Assembly: GCA_009693435.1 (NCBI GenBank)
Contig: SHXF01000075.1
Coordinates: forward strand, 1-20,246
DNA length: 20,246 nucleotides
Source: Betaproteobacteria bacterium
GTDB taxonomy: Bacteria; Pseudomonadota; Gammaproteobacteria; Burkholderiales; SG8-39
Reading direction: 5' to 3'
Shown in pieces: positions 1 to 7,239 of the stretch (within the stretch, counting starts at the first letter, position 1; the number at the start of each line of letters is the position of its first letter). The translations under genes were made by a program, and so were the position numbers. The notes under the pieces are model-generated. The model saw only the letters and a list, made by a program, of their open reading frames with translations. It was not told the origin of the DNA and ran no database searches.

Positions 1-77
1 TGGCGCGCCCGACACGATTCGAACGTGCGACCCCTGCCTTCGGAGGGCAGTACTCTATCCAGCTGAGCTACGGGCGC
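1..77 (-). tRNA. tRNA-Arg (anticodon CCG)
   Basis: Read on the minus strand the segment folds as a full 77-nt cloverleaf. The acceptor stem is GCGCCCG/CGGGCGC with an encoded 3' CCA at 3-1. It has a D-arm with AGCTCAGCTGGATAGAG, an anticodon stem CTGCC/GGCAG with loop CTCCGAA (anticodon CCG), and a T-loop GTTCGAATC. It decodes CGG arginine codons, which suits a high-GC genome. It starts at the window edge but appears complete. Its 5' end lies about 110 bp from the divergent cytochrome gene. Confidence 0.96.
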
Positions 78-128
78 GTACCTCTCGTAACTATACGTTT
101 TTCCGGGGGAACCGTCCATGCCGGCTTC

Positions 129-156
129 CTGAAAAGGACTCTTTTCGTTCTATAAT
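129..156 (+). promoter_or_regulatory. sigma70-type promoter for the cytochrome c gene
   Basis: A perfect TATAAT lies at 151-156, with CTGAAA (4 of 6 matches to TTGACA) at 129-134 and a 16-bp spacer. The expected start of transcription is near 163, about 25 nt before the GTG start codon at 189. The match is by eye only; the -35 is weak. Confidence 0.5.
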
Positions 157-188
157 GCACTGCGATCAAATGACCAAAGGCGCATCCT

Positions 189-689
189 GTGGCCGCGAAT
201 GATCCGCACGCGCGCGACTCCCCAATCAAGACACCGCTGCAGCTACTGACGGTGATGGTGCTGTCCTTATTCGCGCCGGTCTTCGGCATCATAATGCTGA
301 CGCAGTTCGTCCTGAGCACCGTCCTGCCTGCGGCGCCGAGCGCTCCACTTACCGCCGAAGCGGTTGCCCAGCGCATCAAGCCGGTGGCGAGCGTGGCCGT
401 TGCTGACGCCGCTCCGGCAGTGTCGGCTGCTGCCGCCGCCGGCGGCAAAGCGGACGGCAAGAAGGTGTACGACGGCACCTGCACCGCCTGCCACGCGCAG
501 AGTGTGGCGGGTTCCCCGAAAATGGGCGACAAGGCCGCATGGGCCCCGCGCCTGAAGACCGGCATGGCAGCGCTGTACGCAAGTGCGATGAAGGGTAAAG
601 GGGCGATGCCGCCCATGGGCGGCAACGCAGCGCTCAGCGAAGCCGAACTCAAGGCGGCGGTCGATTACATCACCAGCGCGTCGAAGTAG
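189..689 (+). CDS. membrane-anchored class I c-type cytochrome (c5-like)
   Basis: This is a 166-residue cytochrome c that should carry electrons at the outer face of the cytoplasmic membrane. The N-terminal tail contains SPIKTPLQLL, followed by one hydrophobic segment (about residues 17-43) that acts as anchor or uncleaved signal. An Ala-rich linker follows (about 65-85), then one mono-haem domain. The haem motif CTACH is at 98-102, and the likely axial Met is M140 in GKGAMPPMGG, the pattern of betaproteobacterial cytochrome c5-like proteins. The start is GTG at 189; no ATG is available upstream in frame, and the conserved IKTP-TM start fits this choice. It is preceded by a TATAAT promoter and stands alone, convergent with the acyl-CoA dehydrogenase. 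The redox partner cannot be told from context. Confidence 0.88.
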   Translation: MAANDPHARDSPIKTPLQLLTVMVLSLFAPVFGIIMLTQFVLSTVLPAAPSAPLTAEAVAQRIKPVASVAVADAAPAVSAAAAAGGKADGKKVYDGTCTACHAQSVAGSPKMGDKAAWAPRLKTGMAALYASAMKGKGAMPPMGGNAALSEAELKAAVDYITSASK

Positions 690-737
690 CCTTGCGCCAG
701 GGAGGGCGGGCTCTCCTGGCCAAGGCGTTCGTCAATC

Positions 738-825
738 TTCTCCTCCGCAGTTCTCCGCCGCAGTTCTCCGCCGCAGTTCTCCGCCGCAGTTCTCCGCCGC
801 AGTTCTCCGCCGCAGTTCTCCGCCA
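738..825. repeat. 13-bp tandem repeat, about 6.5 copies
   Basis: The unit TTCTCCGCCGCAG repeats without spacing. There are five identical copies at 751-815, one copy with a single change at 738-750 (TTCTCCTCCGCAG), and a partial copy from 816. It fills most of the gap between the stops of the convergent cytochrome and acyl-CoA dehydrogenase genes. Because the period is 13, it could not be carried in a coding frame. It looks like a slippage-prone minisatellite. There is no T-tract or hairpin that would make it a terminator. Confidence 0.95.
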
Positions 826-838
826 GAGCCATTCCCAT

Positions 839-2005
839 TCAATACGACCTGGGCAAGCCCAGCACACGCTCGGCGATAAAGCACAGCACCAGTTGCGGGC
901 TGACCGGCGCAATGCGCCCTATCAGGGATTCCCGCAGCCAGCGCTCGACGTGGTAGTCCCTCGCATAACCGAAGCCGCCGTGCGTCATCACCGCCTGCTC
1001 GCAGGCATCGTAGCCGGCTTCGCCGGCGAGATACTTGGCCGCATTCGCTTGCGCACCTGAGGACTTGCCGTTGTCGTACAGCCAGGCAGCCTTGAAGACC
1101 ATCAGGTTGGCCGCCTCCAGCGCCATCCAGTTGGCCGCGAGCGGATGCTGCACGCCCTGGTTCTTGCCGATCGGCCGGTCGAACACGACCCGCTCCCTGG
1201 CGTACTGCGCCGCGCGCGAAAGCGCGCAGCGCCCGAGGCCGACCGATTCGGCGGCAATCAATATGCGCTCCGGATTCATGCCGTGCAGGATGTATTCGAA
1301 ACCGCGGCCTTCCTCCCCGATGCGGTCCGCTTCGGGGATAGGCATGGCGTCGAAGAACACCTGGTTGGAGTCGACGGCCTTCCTGCCCATTTTGTCGATC
1401 TCGCGCACTTCGACATGGCTGCGGTCGAAGTCAGTGTAGAAAAGCGACAGGCCTTGCGCGGGCTTCGCACAGGCCTCCATGGGTGTGGTGCGCGCCAGCA
1501 GCAGGATCTTCTCGGCCACCTGCGCGGTGGAGATCCAGACTTTCTGGCCGGATACGAAGTAGCTGCCGCCCCGTTTCTCCGCGCGGGTCTTGATGCGCGT
1601 GGTGTCCAGGCCGGTGTCCGGCTCGGTGACCGCGAAGCAGGCGCGCTCCCGCCCGCCGATCAGGCCGGGCAGCATGCGTTTTTTCTGCGCTTCCGTGCCG
1701 AACACCACCACCGGGTTGAGGCCGAAGATGTTCATATGGACCGCCGACGCGCCCGAGAATCCAGCCCCGGACTCGGCGATCGCCTGCATCATGATGGCCG
1801 CCTCGGTGATGCCCAGGCCCGCGCCGCCGTACGCTTCGGGCATCGCGATCCCCAGCCAACCATCGCGCGCCAGCGCCTGGTGCAGCTCAGCGGGGAAACC
1901 GCCTTCCCGGTCTTTCTTCAGCCAGTAGTCGTCGCCGAACTGCGCGCAGATCCTGCCGATCGCCTCGCGTATCGCATCCTGTTCGGGTGTAAATGCGAAA
2001 TTCAT
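839..2005 (-). CDS. acyl-CoA dehydrogenase family protein
   Basis: This 388-residue flavoprotein of the acyl-CoA dehydrogenase fold would oxidise an acyl-CoA thioester to the 2-enoyl-CoA, passing electrons to ETF. The N-terminal helical domain begins FTPEQDAIREAIGRIC. The FAD-binding middle domain is marked by CFAVTEPDTGLD (about 123-134) and KVWIST (155-160). The C-terminal helical domain contains RERVVFDRPIGKNQGVQHPLA and THGGFGYARDYHVERWLRE. The usual C-terminal catalytic Glu (the Y-E-G-T motif) is absent: the region reads LIGRIAPVSPQLV. E246 in HGMNPERILIAAE sits where isovaleryl-CoA and long-chain dehydrogenases carry their base, so the enzyme is probably still active. The length is normal. 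The substrate is unknown. The ATG at 2005 has no strong ribosome site. Confidence 0.9.
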   Translation of the reverse strand: MNFAFTPEQDAIREAIGRICAQFGDDYWLKKDREGGFPAELHQALARDGWLGIAMPEAYGGAGLGITEAAIMMQAIAESGAGFSGASAVHMNIFGLNPVVVFGTEAQKKRMLPGLIGGRERACFAVTEPDTGLDTTRIKTRAEKRGGSYFVSGQKVWISTAQVAEKILLLARTTPMEACAKPAQGLSLFYTDFDRSHVEVREIDKMGRKAVDSNQVFFDAMPIPEADRIGEEGRGFEYILHGMNPERILIAAESVGLGRCALSRAAQYARERVVFDRPIGKNQGVQHPLAANWMALEAANLMVFKAAWLYDNGKSSGAQANAAKYLAGEAGYDACEQAVMTHGGFGYARDYHVERWLRESLIGRIAPVSPQLVLCFIAERVLGLPRSY

Positions 2006-2116
2006 GGGATTTCTGCGAGGTCGAGGAGAAACTGGCGGCGACTGTGTTCGTAGGCGCGCCGCGGTAACTGCATTGTCCTTACGCAGTGCCTGACGCGCCC
2101 GACCGTCACGTCATTA

Positions 2117-2166
2117 GGCAACGCTGCGGGCAACAGTGCGGGCAACATCGCGGACAACACCGCGGA
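2117..2166. repeat. degenerate 12-bp tandem repeat, about 4 copies
   Basis: Units of the form GGGCAACAGTGC, GGGCAACATCGC and GGACAACACCGC follow each other at 12-bp spacing between the acyl-CoA dehydrogenase start and the Rieske oxygenase. The copies differ at several positions. No gene covers this stretch. Confidence 0.7.
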
Positions 2167-2193
2167 CTCCCGAATGCCGAATCGCGCATTATA

Positions 2194-2261
2194 TCTATTT
2201 TTTATAGAAAATGCCCGCGAAATACCATATTATCGGGTCATCGTCTCGATAATGTTTGACA
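2194..2261 (+). promoter_or_regulatory. candidate promoter/operator region upstream of the Rieske oxygenase
   Basis: This A+T-rich patch in an otherwise GC-rich gap holds two inverted repeats. The first is TCTAT-N5-ATAGA (2194-2208). The second is ATTATCG-N11-CGATAAT (2229-2235 and 2247-2253), with arm centres 18 bp apart, a spacing typical of dimeric regulators. A possible promoter (TAGAAA 2205-2210, 17-bp spacer, TATTAT 2228-2233) would have its -10 inside the second repeat, so a bound repressor would block it. VanA genes are commonly controlled by GntR-type VanR, but no regulator gene is in the window. The rest of the 2006-2426 gap shows only the 12-bp repeat above. Confidence 0.4.
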
Positions 2262-2426
2262 ATTTAACCCGTCATCCGGTGGTGCTCCAGGCTGACCTCC
2301 GCGATGCATTGTCAGTGCGATTGCGCAGTCCGGAACGTAGTGGCATATTGTCCCTGCGGTCGCGGTATGCAGGACGACGCGGTCGGTTGGCGCACTAATC
2401 GTATTTTTTTATTGGAGCGGATTGCC

Positions 2427-3452
2427 ATGTTCCTGAAGAACTACTGGTACGTTGCAGCGATGCCGGAAGAACTGGGCAGCGGACTGTTGCAGCGCTGGAT
2501 CCTCAACGAGCCGGTGGTGATGTACCGCACCGCCGAGGGCACCCCCGTGGCAATGCACGACATGTGTCCCCACCGGAGTTATCCGTTGTCCAAAGGCGAG
2601 CGCCAAGGCGACAACCTCATGTGCGGCTACCACGGCCTGGTATTCGAGCCGAGCGGGAAGTGCGTTCATATCCCCGGGCAGAAGAACATCGCGCCGCGCT
2701 GCCGCGCCACCACCTACCCGCTGGTCGAGAAGTGGCGCTGGCTGTGGATCTGGATGGGCGATCCCGCGCTGGCCGATCCAGAGGCCATCCCCGACATGCA
2801 CTGGAACGACGATCCGGACTGGGTTCCCACCGGCGGGGTATTCCACATCAACTGCCACTACCAGCTGCTGGTGGACAACCTGCTGGACCTGTCGCACGAG
2901 GCATTCGTGCATGCAAGCACCATCGGCAATCTGGCGGTGGCCGAAACACCGTCTAAGACCGAAGCCCAGGGCACGCACGTCAGGACGTATCGCCAGATGA
3001 TCAATTGCGCGCCGCCGCCCCTGTACGTGAAACTGCGCGGGTTTTCCGAACCGATCGACAGGACCCAGGACATCAACTTCACGCCGCCTTCGCACATCGT
3101 GATCAAGTCGAAATCGGTGCCGCACGTCATCAACAGCACGTCGGCCGACCTGGTGCTCGAGTACCGGGTGCTGAACGGCATCACCCCCGCGACCGATCGC
3201 AGCACGCATCACTTCTGGGCCGTCCCGAGAAATTTTGCTCCGAGCGCGGAGATCACGGCCGCATTCCACGAGGGCAGCGTGCGCGCGTTCAGCGAGGATA
3301 TCGGCGTCCTCGAGGCGCAGCAGGAGCGCAACGAACGGCGCGCGCCCGAGATGCGCTGGGTGGACATCAATGCCGATTCGGGCGCGATCGCGGCGCGTCG
3401 TGTGGTGGCCAAATTACTGGAAGACGAACGCGGCAGCCAGAAGGCGGCATAG
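2427..3452 (+). CDS. VanA-like Rieske non-haem iron oxygenase (aromatic O-demethylase, oxygenase component)
   Basis: This 341-residue oxygenase subunit is of the vanillate O-demethylase type, expected to remove a methyl group from a methoxylated aromatic acid as formaldehyde. The N-terminal Rieske [2Fe-2S] domain has C47-P-H49 and C66-G-Y-H69 with 16 residues between (C-X-H-X16-C-X2-H). The catalytic domain carries the mononuclear iron pair H157 and H162 in NLLDLSHEAFVHAS. The C-terminus ends in the VanA-like VDINADSGAIAARRVV block. The frame is open further upstream, but ATG 2427 (MFLKNYWYVA) matches the family N-terminus and has GGAG at 2414-2417. No VanB-type reductase is present in the window, so electrons must come from a partner encoded elsewhere. 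The exact substrate (vanillate, veratrate or another) cannot be read from sequence. The next gene is 63 bp downstream on the same strand. Confidence 0.87.
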   Translation: MFLKNYWYVAAMPEELGSGLLQRWILNEPVVMYRTAEGTPVAMHDMCPHRSYPLSKGERQGDNLMCGYHGLVFEPSGKCVHIPGQKNIAPRCRATTYPLVEKWRWLWIWMGDPALADPEAIPDMHWNDDPDWVPTGGVFHINCHYQLLVDNLLDLSHEAFVHASTIGNLAVAETPSKTEAQGTHVRTYRQMINCAPPPLYVKLRGFSEPIDRTQDINFTPPSHIVIKSKSVPHVINSTSADLVLEYRVLNGITPATDRSTHHFWAVPRNFAPSAEITAAFHEGSVRAFSEDIGVLEAQQERNERRAPEMRWVDINADSGAIAARRVVAKLLEDERGSQKAA

Positions 3453-3515
3453 CGGGCGAGGGCGGCGCAATACGACGATCGCAGTACAGAGAGTTCCCAC
3501 ATCGGAGGCGTGTCA

Positions 3516-4688
3516 ATGAAAATTTCCTGGATGGTGTCCCTCGCAGTTGCAGCATCGATGAACAGTTCCGGCGCATGGTCGCAACAGGCCGACAAGATAC
3601 GCCTGGGTTTCATGACCACCCTGAGCGGCCCGATCGCCACCCTGGGCAAGGAACAGGAGATGGGCCTCGACCTCGCCTTGAAGCAACTCGGCGGGCGCAT
3701 CGGCGGCATTGCCGTCGAGGTCTTCAAGGAAGATTCCAGGATGCAGCCGGACACCGCGGTCCAGGCAGCCACCAAGCTGGTCGAACGAAACCAGATCGAC
3801 TTCCTCACCGGCACCATGCTGTCGAACCAGTTGCTTGCCATCGTCAAGCCGGTTACCGATTCCGGGGCCATGATACTGAGCGGCATCGGCGGGCCTTCGG
3901 AGCTGGCGGGAGCGGGCTGCAATAAGAACCTGTTCGTGATGTCGTGGGAGAACAACACGCCCAGCGAAAGCGCCGGCAAGCTGATGACGGATACCGGCAG
4001 GAAGCGTGGATTCTTCATTGCGCAGAACTACGTCACCGGCAAGGAACACGTCGCCGGCGCGAAGCAGTACTTCAAGGGCCAGGTGGCCGGCGAGGCCTAT
4101 CCGGACCGCACCACCATGGATTTTGCCGCCGAAATCTCGCAGGTGCGCGCGGCCAATGCGGACGCGGTCTACGTGTTCATGCCGGGCGCCCAGGGCATTG
4201 CGTTCGCCAAGCAATATGCGGCGGCGGGTCTGGCCAAAGACATTCCGATGTACTCGGGTTCGTGGCTGGCCGACGAGCACAGCTACGCTGCGCTCGGCGA
4301 CCTGGCGCTGGGAACAAACCTGGCGGCCAACTGGTTCGTCGGGCTCGATAATCCGCAGAACAAAATCTTCGTCGAGGCGTTCCGAAAAGAGTACGGCCGC
4401 AATCCGGTGTTCTACGCCGCCTTCGTCTACGACTCCATCATGTTGCTGGACAGCGCGGTGCGCGCGGTGAACGGCAACATCCGCAACAAGGACGCACTGA
4501 GGGCCGCGCTCAGAAAGGCGGATTTCCGCTCGACCCGCGGCAAGTTCCGGTTCAACACCAATCAGTTTCCGGTGCAGGACTTCTATGTCGCGAAGGTGGT
4601 GAAGGACGGCAATTCGTACGTCCATCAGGTCACGGCGACTGCATTCAAGGACCACGCCGACCGATTTGCGACGGCCTGCAAAATGTAG
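3516..4688 (+). CDS. ABC transporter periplasmic substrate-binding protein (LivK / Peripla_BP_6 type)
   Basis: This 390-residue periplasmic binding protein is of the branched-chain amino acid/aromatic acid class. A signal peptide covers about 1-24 (basic MK, hydrophobic WMVSLAVAA, then ending near AWSQQ). The mature start DKIRLGFMTTLSGPIATLGK is the family hallmark, followed by the two-lobe fold (for example DFLTGTMLSNQL and DAVYVFMPGAQGIAFAKQY). ATG 3516 is preferred to the in-frame GTG at 3510 because GGAGG at 3504-3508 lies 7 nt before it. It follows the VanA-like gene on the same strand and converges on the liv permease/ATPase run, which lacks its own binding protein, so it probably feeds that importer. 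LivK relatives near demethylase genes often bind aromatic acids; the ligand here is inference. Confidence 0.9.
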   Translation: MKISWMVSLAVAASMNSSGAWSQQADKIRLGFMTTLSGPIATLGKEQEMGLDLALKQLGGRIGGIAVEVFKEDSRMQPDTAVQAATKLVERNQIDFLTGTMLSNQLLAIVKPVTDSGAMILSGIGGPSELAGAGCNKNLFVMSWENNTPSESAGKLMTDTGRKRGFFIAQNYVTGKEHVAGAKQYFKGQVAGEAYPDRTTMDFAAEISQVRAANADAVYVFMPGAQGIAFAKQYAAAGLAKDIPMYSGSWLADEHSYAALGDLALGTNLAANWFVGLDNPQNKIFVEAFRKEYGRNPVFYAAFVYDSIMLLDSAVRAVNGNIRNKDALRAALRKADFRSTRGKFRFNTNQFPVQDFYVAKVVKDGNSYVHQVTATAFKDHADRFATACKM

Positions 4689-4697
4689 GCAGGGCGC

Positions 4698-4731
4698 GCG
4701 CGGGTGCCGGCAGCATGCGCGTTGCCCGCGC
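4698..4731. terminator. GC-rich stem-loop in the convergent livK/livF gap
   Basis: Perfect 7-bp arms GCGCGGG (4698-4704) and CCCGCGC (4725-4731) flank a 20-nt loop that contains a further TGCCGGCA hairpin. It sits between two converging genes, where a bidirectional terminator would be useful. There is no T-tract on either strand, so intrinsic termination is doubtful. Confidence 0.3.
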
Positions 4732-5453
4732 TACACCCCCAGATAGCGTTGCCACAAGGCCGTATCGCCGCGTAAGGCAGCGGAGTCGCCCTCCCAGGCG
4801 ATGCGGCCTTTTTCAAGAATGTAATGTCGGTCCGCGAGCTCCGTGAGCGCCCGGACATTCTTGTCTATGATCAGGATAGCCTGCCCGGCATCCTTCAGTT
4901 TGCCGATGCAGGACCAGATTTCCTGGCGCACCAGCGGCGCCAGCCCTTCGGTTGCCTCGTCGAAAATCAGCAGCGAAGGATTGGTCATCAGCGCCCGCCC
5001 TATGGCGAGCATCTGCTGCTCTCCCCCCGACAGCTGATTGCCCATGTTGCGCCTTCGTTCCTCGAGCCGCGGAAACAATTCGTAGACGCGGGCCGTGGTC
5101 CAGGGCGCCTCGCGCCGGCTTCGATTCGCCGCGGTAGCGACGAGATTCTCGCGCACCGTCAGGTTGGGAAAAATCTGGCGCCCCTCGGGAATCAAGCCGA
5201 TGCCGCGCTGCGCGATGCGATGCGGCGCCAGAGCGCCGATTTCGCCCTGCTCGAAGCGGACTGCGCCGCGCCTGACCCGGCAGAACCCCATGATGGCGTT
5301 GACGGTGGTGGTCTTGCCCATGCCATTGCGGCCCATCAGGGTGACCACCTGTCCGCGATCGACGCGCAGACTCACGCCGAACAGAATCTGCTTGGCACCA
5401 TAGCCGGCTTCTATCGAATCGACCTCGAGCATGGCTTGCGGGCCGCCCATCAT
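4731..5453 (-). CDS. livF: branched-chain-type ABC transporter ATP-binding protein LivF
   Basis: This 240-residue ATPase subunit energises uptake through LivHM. Walker A is GRNGMGKTT (41-49), the Q-loop region is followed by GLIPEGRQIFPNLTVREN, the ABC signature is LSGGEQQ (141-147), and Walker B is LLIFDEATEGLAP (161-173). The H-loop histidine is replaced (IIDKNVRAL), as is usual in LivF proteins where this spot is Asn. Its start overlaps the livG stop by 4 nt (ATGA, 5450-5453), showing translational coupling. The two tandem ATGs and a further in-frame ATG at MLEVDSI are alternatives. It is the last gene of the minus-strand run. Confidence 0.93.
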   Translation of the reverse strand: MMGGPQAMLEVDSIEAGYGAKQILFGVSLRVDRGQVVTLMGRNGMGKTTTVNAIMGFCRVRRGAVRFEQGEIGALAPHRIAQRGIGLIPEGRQIFPNLTVRENLVATAANRSRREAPWTTARVYELFPRLEERRRNMGNQLSGGEQQMLAIGRALMTNPSLLIFDEATEGLAPLVRQEIWSCIGKLKDAGQAILIIDKNVRALTELADRHYILEKGRIAWEGDSAALRGDTALWQRYLGV

Positions 5454-6205
5454 CGCAGCCCCCCGTCCCCGAGGTAGGCGTCCTGCACCTCCCGGCTCGC
5501 CTTGATCTCGGCGGGTGCGCCCGAGGCGATGACCCGGCCCCCCACCAGCACCGTGATACGGTCGGCGATGGCGAATACCACGTCCATGTCGTGCTCGATC
5601 AGCAGCATCGCGTGGCGGCGCTTCAGCGAGCGCAGCAGGCTCACCACCGTCTGCGATTCCTCCGGCCCCATGCCCGCGGTGGGTTCATCCAGCAACATCA
5701 GTTTGGGCGCGGTCACCACCGCCATGGCGATCTCGAGCTGCCGGTGCTCGCCATGGGACAGTTCCATCGACATCGCATCGCGGCGCGCATCCAGCCCGAC
5801 CGCCTGCAGCGCCACCAGCGCGCGCCGGTTGAGCGCTTCGTTTGCGCTCGCCGGCGCCCAGAAGCGAAAGCTGTGCCCGGCTTGCGCCTGCGCGGCCAGG
5901 GCCACGTTCTCCAGCGCCGTAAAGTCCTTCCAGATGCTGGTGATCTGGAAAGTCCGGGCAAGCCCCAGCGACGCCCTGCGATGCGCCGGCAGACCGCTGA
6001 TTTCCATGCCGTCGAACAGAACGCTACCCGAGCTGGGTTTCAGTTCTCCGGAGAGCTGCGCCACCAGTGTGGTCTTGCCCGCGCCATTCGGTCCGATGAC
6101 CGCGTGCACCTCACCGGCGTGGATGGCGAGGTCGATGTCCTGGTTCGCGGCGAGTCCGCCGAAGGACTTGCACAGGCGGCTTACGGCGAGCAGCGGTTCA
6201 GCCAT
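5450..6205 (-). CDS. livG: branched-chain-type ABC transporter ATP-binding protein LivG
   Basis: This is the second ATPase of the importer, 251 residues from ATG 6205 (MAEPLLAVSRLCKSFGGL). Walker A is GPNGAGKT (38-45), the signature is LSHGEHRQLEIA (149-160), Walker B is LMLLDEPTAGM, and the H-loop is IEHDMDVVF with H205. The frame is open upstream through the 12-bp repeat, giving a repetitive Pro/Ala/Lys extension up to 6295. That extension is only the repeat read in another frame, so the start at 6205 is chosen because it matches the family N-terminus. The gene overlaps the livM end by 8 nt and livF by 4 nt. Confidence 0.93.
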   Translation of the reverse strand: MAEPLLAVSRLCKSFGGLAANQDIDLAIHAGEVHAVIGPNGAGKTTLVAQLSGELKPSSGSVLFDGMEISGLPAHRRASLGLARTFQITSIWKDFTALENVALAAQAQAGHSFRFWAPASANEALNRRALVALQAVGLDARRDAMSMELSHGEHRQLEIAMAVVTAPKLMLLDEPTAGMGPEESQTVVSLLRSLKRRHAMLLIEHDMDVVFAIADRITVLVGGRVIASGAPAEIKASREVQDAYLGDGGLR

Positions 6206-7232
6206 CGCGGCGAGCCTCAGTGCGACCCTCGGTGCGACCTTCGGTGCGACCTTCGGTGCGACCTTCGGTGCGATTCTCGGTGCGATTCTCGGCACGACCC
6301 ACGGCGCGATCTTCGCGTCCCATCAACAGGGCGAGCAGTCCGCCCTTGTGGAACAGGATGATGATCAGCATCAGCGGTCCGAGTATGACCATCCAGTGCT
6401 TGGTGAAGTTGGACAGCACTTCTTCGAGCAGGATGAATGCCGCCGCGCCCAGCGCCGGACCGGCGACCGTCCCCACCCCGCCCAGGATCAGCATCACCAG
6501 CAGGTCGCCGGAGAGCACCCAGTGCAGCATGGCCGGGCTGACGTGCGCGTTCAAGTTGGCGTTGAGCGCCCCGCCCAGGCCGGCGATGGCCCCGGACAGC
6601 ACGAAAGCCGCCAGCTTGTAGCGGAAGGTATCGAATCCCACCGATTGCATGCGCCGCTCGTTGTCCTTGATGCCGCGCAGCACCCGTCCGAAATGGGATT
6701 CGACGAGGCGACCGATGCCGTAGAGCAACACGAGAAAAATCACCGCGACGAGGAAAAAGAAGGTGGTGGGATGGCTCGCATCGACGACGCCCAGGAAGGT
6801 GTTGCGCGTTGCCATGCGCAGACCATCGTCGCCGCCATAGCGTTCCATCCCCACCGCCAGGTAGAACAGCATCTGGGCGAACGCCAGGGTGATCATGATG
6901 AAGTACACCCCGGTGGTCCGCAGGGTGATGACGCCGATGATCAAGGCGCCCGCGGCCGCCACCGCGATGGCCGCCGGCCAGACGAAGAGGCCCGAGGTCA
7001 CCCCGTGATGCGTCAGGATGGCGGTGGCATAGGCGCCCAGCCCGACGAAAGCGGCATGACCGAAGCTGACCAGCCCGCCGTAGCCGACCAGCAGATTGAG
7101 GCTGGCCGCGAGGATGCCGAATATCAGCACGCGCGTCGCCAGCCGGATGAAAAACACGTCGCCGTAGAGCGGCACGGCCAGAGTGGCCGCCAGGCAGGCG
7201 GCGAGGATCCAGTGCCCGCGGCGCAATCTCAT
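6198..7232 (-). CDS. livM: branched-chain-type ABC transporter permease LivM with a repeat-derived C-terminal tail
   Basis: This 344-residue integral membrane permease pairs with LivH to form the translocation channel. It has the LivM core: NLLVGYGGLVSFGHAAFVGLGAYA near the N-terminus, FGRVLRGIKDNERRMQSVGF (the cytoplasmic loop contacting the ATPase), and LGGVGTVAGPALGAA. About eight to ten hydrophobic segments can be picked out. The body ends near HKGGLLALLMGRED. Residues about 304-344 form a charged tail of repeated Arg-Thr-Glu-Gly/Asn units encoded by the 12-bp tandem repeat at 6221-6304, which is not part of the usual family length. It starts 7 nt after the livH stop, with an AGAGGA-type ribosome site, and overlaps the livG start. 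Confidence 0.92.
   Translation of the reverse strand: MRLRRGHWILAACLAATLAVPLYGDVFFIRLATRVLIFGILAASLNLLVGYGGLVSFGHAAFVGLGAYATAILTHHGVTSGLFVWPAAIAVAAAGALIIGVITLRTTGVYFIMITLAFAQMLFYLAVGMERYGGDDGLRMATRNTFLGVVDASHPTTFFFLVAVIFLVLLYGIGRLVESHFGRVLRGIKDNERRMQSVGFDTFRYKLAAFVLSGAIAGLGGALNANLNAHVSPAMLHWVLSGDLLVMLILGGVGTVAGPALGAAAFILLEEVLSNFTKHWMVILGPLMLIIILFHKGGLLALLMGREDRAVGRAENRTENRTEGRTEGRTEGRTEGRTEARRDG
6221..6304. repeat. 12-bp in-frame tandem repeat in the livM 3' end
   Basis: The unit TGCGACCTTCGG (plus strand) occurs six times at 6221-6292 with small changes (ACCCTC, ACCTTC, ATTCTC), then a degenerate seventh copy at 6293-6304. Read on the minus strand in the livM frame it encodes Arg-Thr-Glu-Gly/Asn repeats. 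Because the unit is a multiple of three, copy-number change would lengthen or shorten the LivM tail without frameshift. It also sits 16-99 bp upstream of the livG start. Confidence 0.95.
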
Positions 7233-7239
7233 CGCGCCT

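Noticed and set aside
738..825. CRISPR-like array
   Set aside because: Units are 13 bp and contiguous, with no spacers.
2256..2261. TTGACA as a -35 for the Rieske gene
   Set aside because: No acceptable -10 is found 16-18 bp downstream.
2174..2398. Small plus-strand open frame in the regulatory gap
   Set aside because: It crosses the inverted repeats, has no ribosome site and no recognisable product.
2304..2426. N-terminal Cys-rich extension of the Rieske oxygenase
   Set aside because: The family N-terminus begins at 2427, which has its own ribosome site; the upstream part has no likeness to known domains.
6206..6295. N-terminal extension of livG (repeated Ala-Pro-Lys/Arg residues)
   Set aside because: It is the livM repeat read in a second frame; the LivG family begins at the ATG at 6205.
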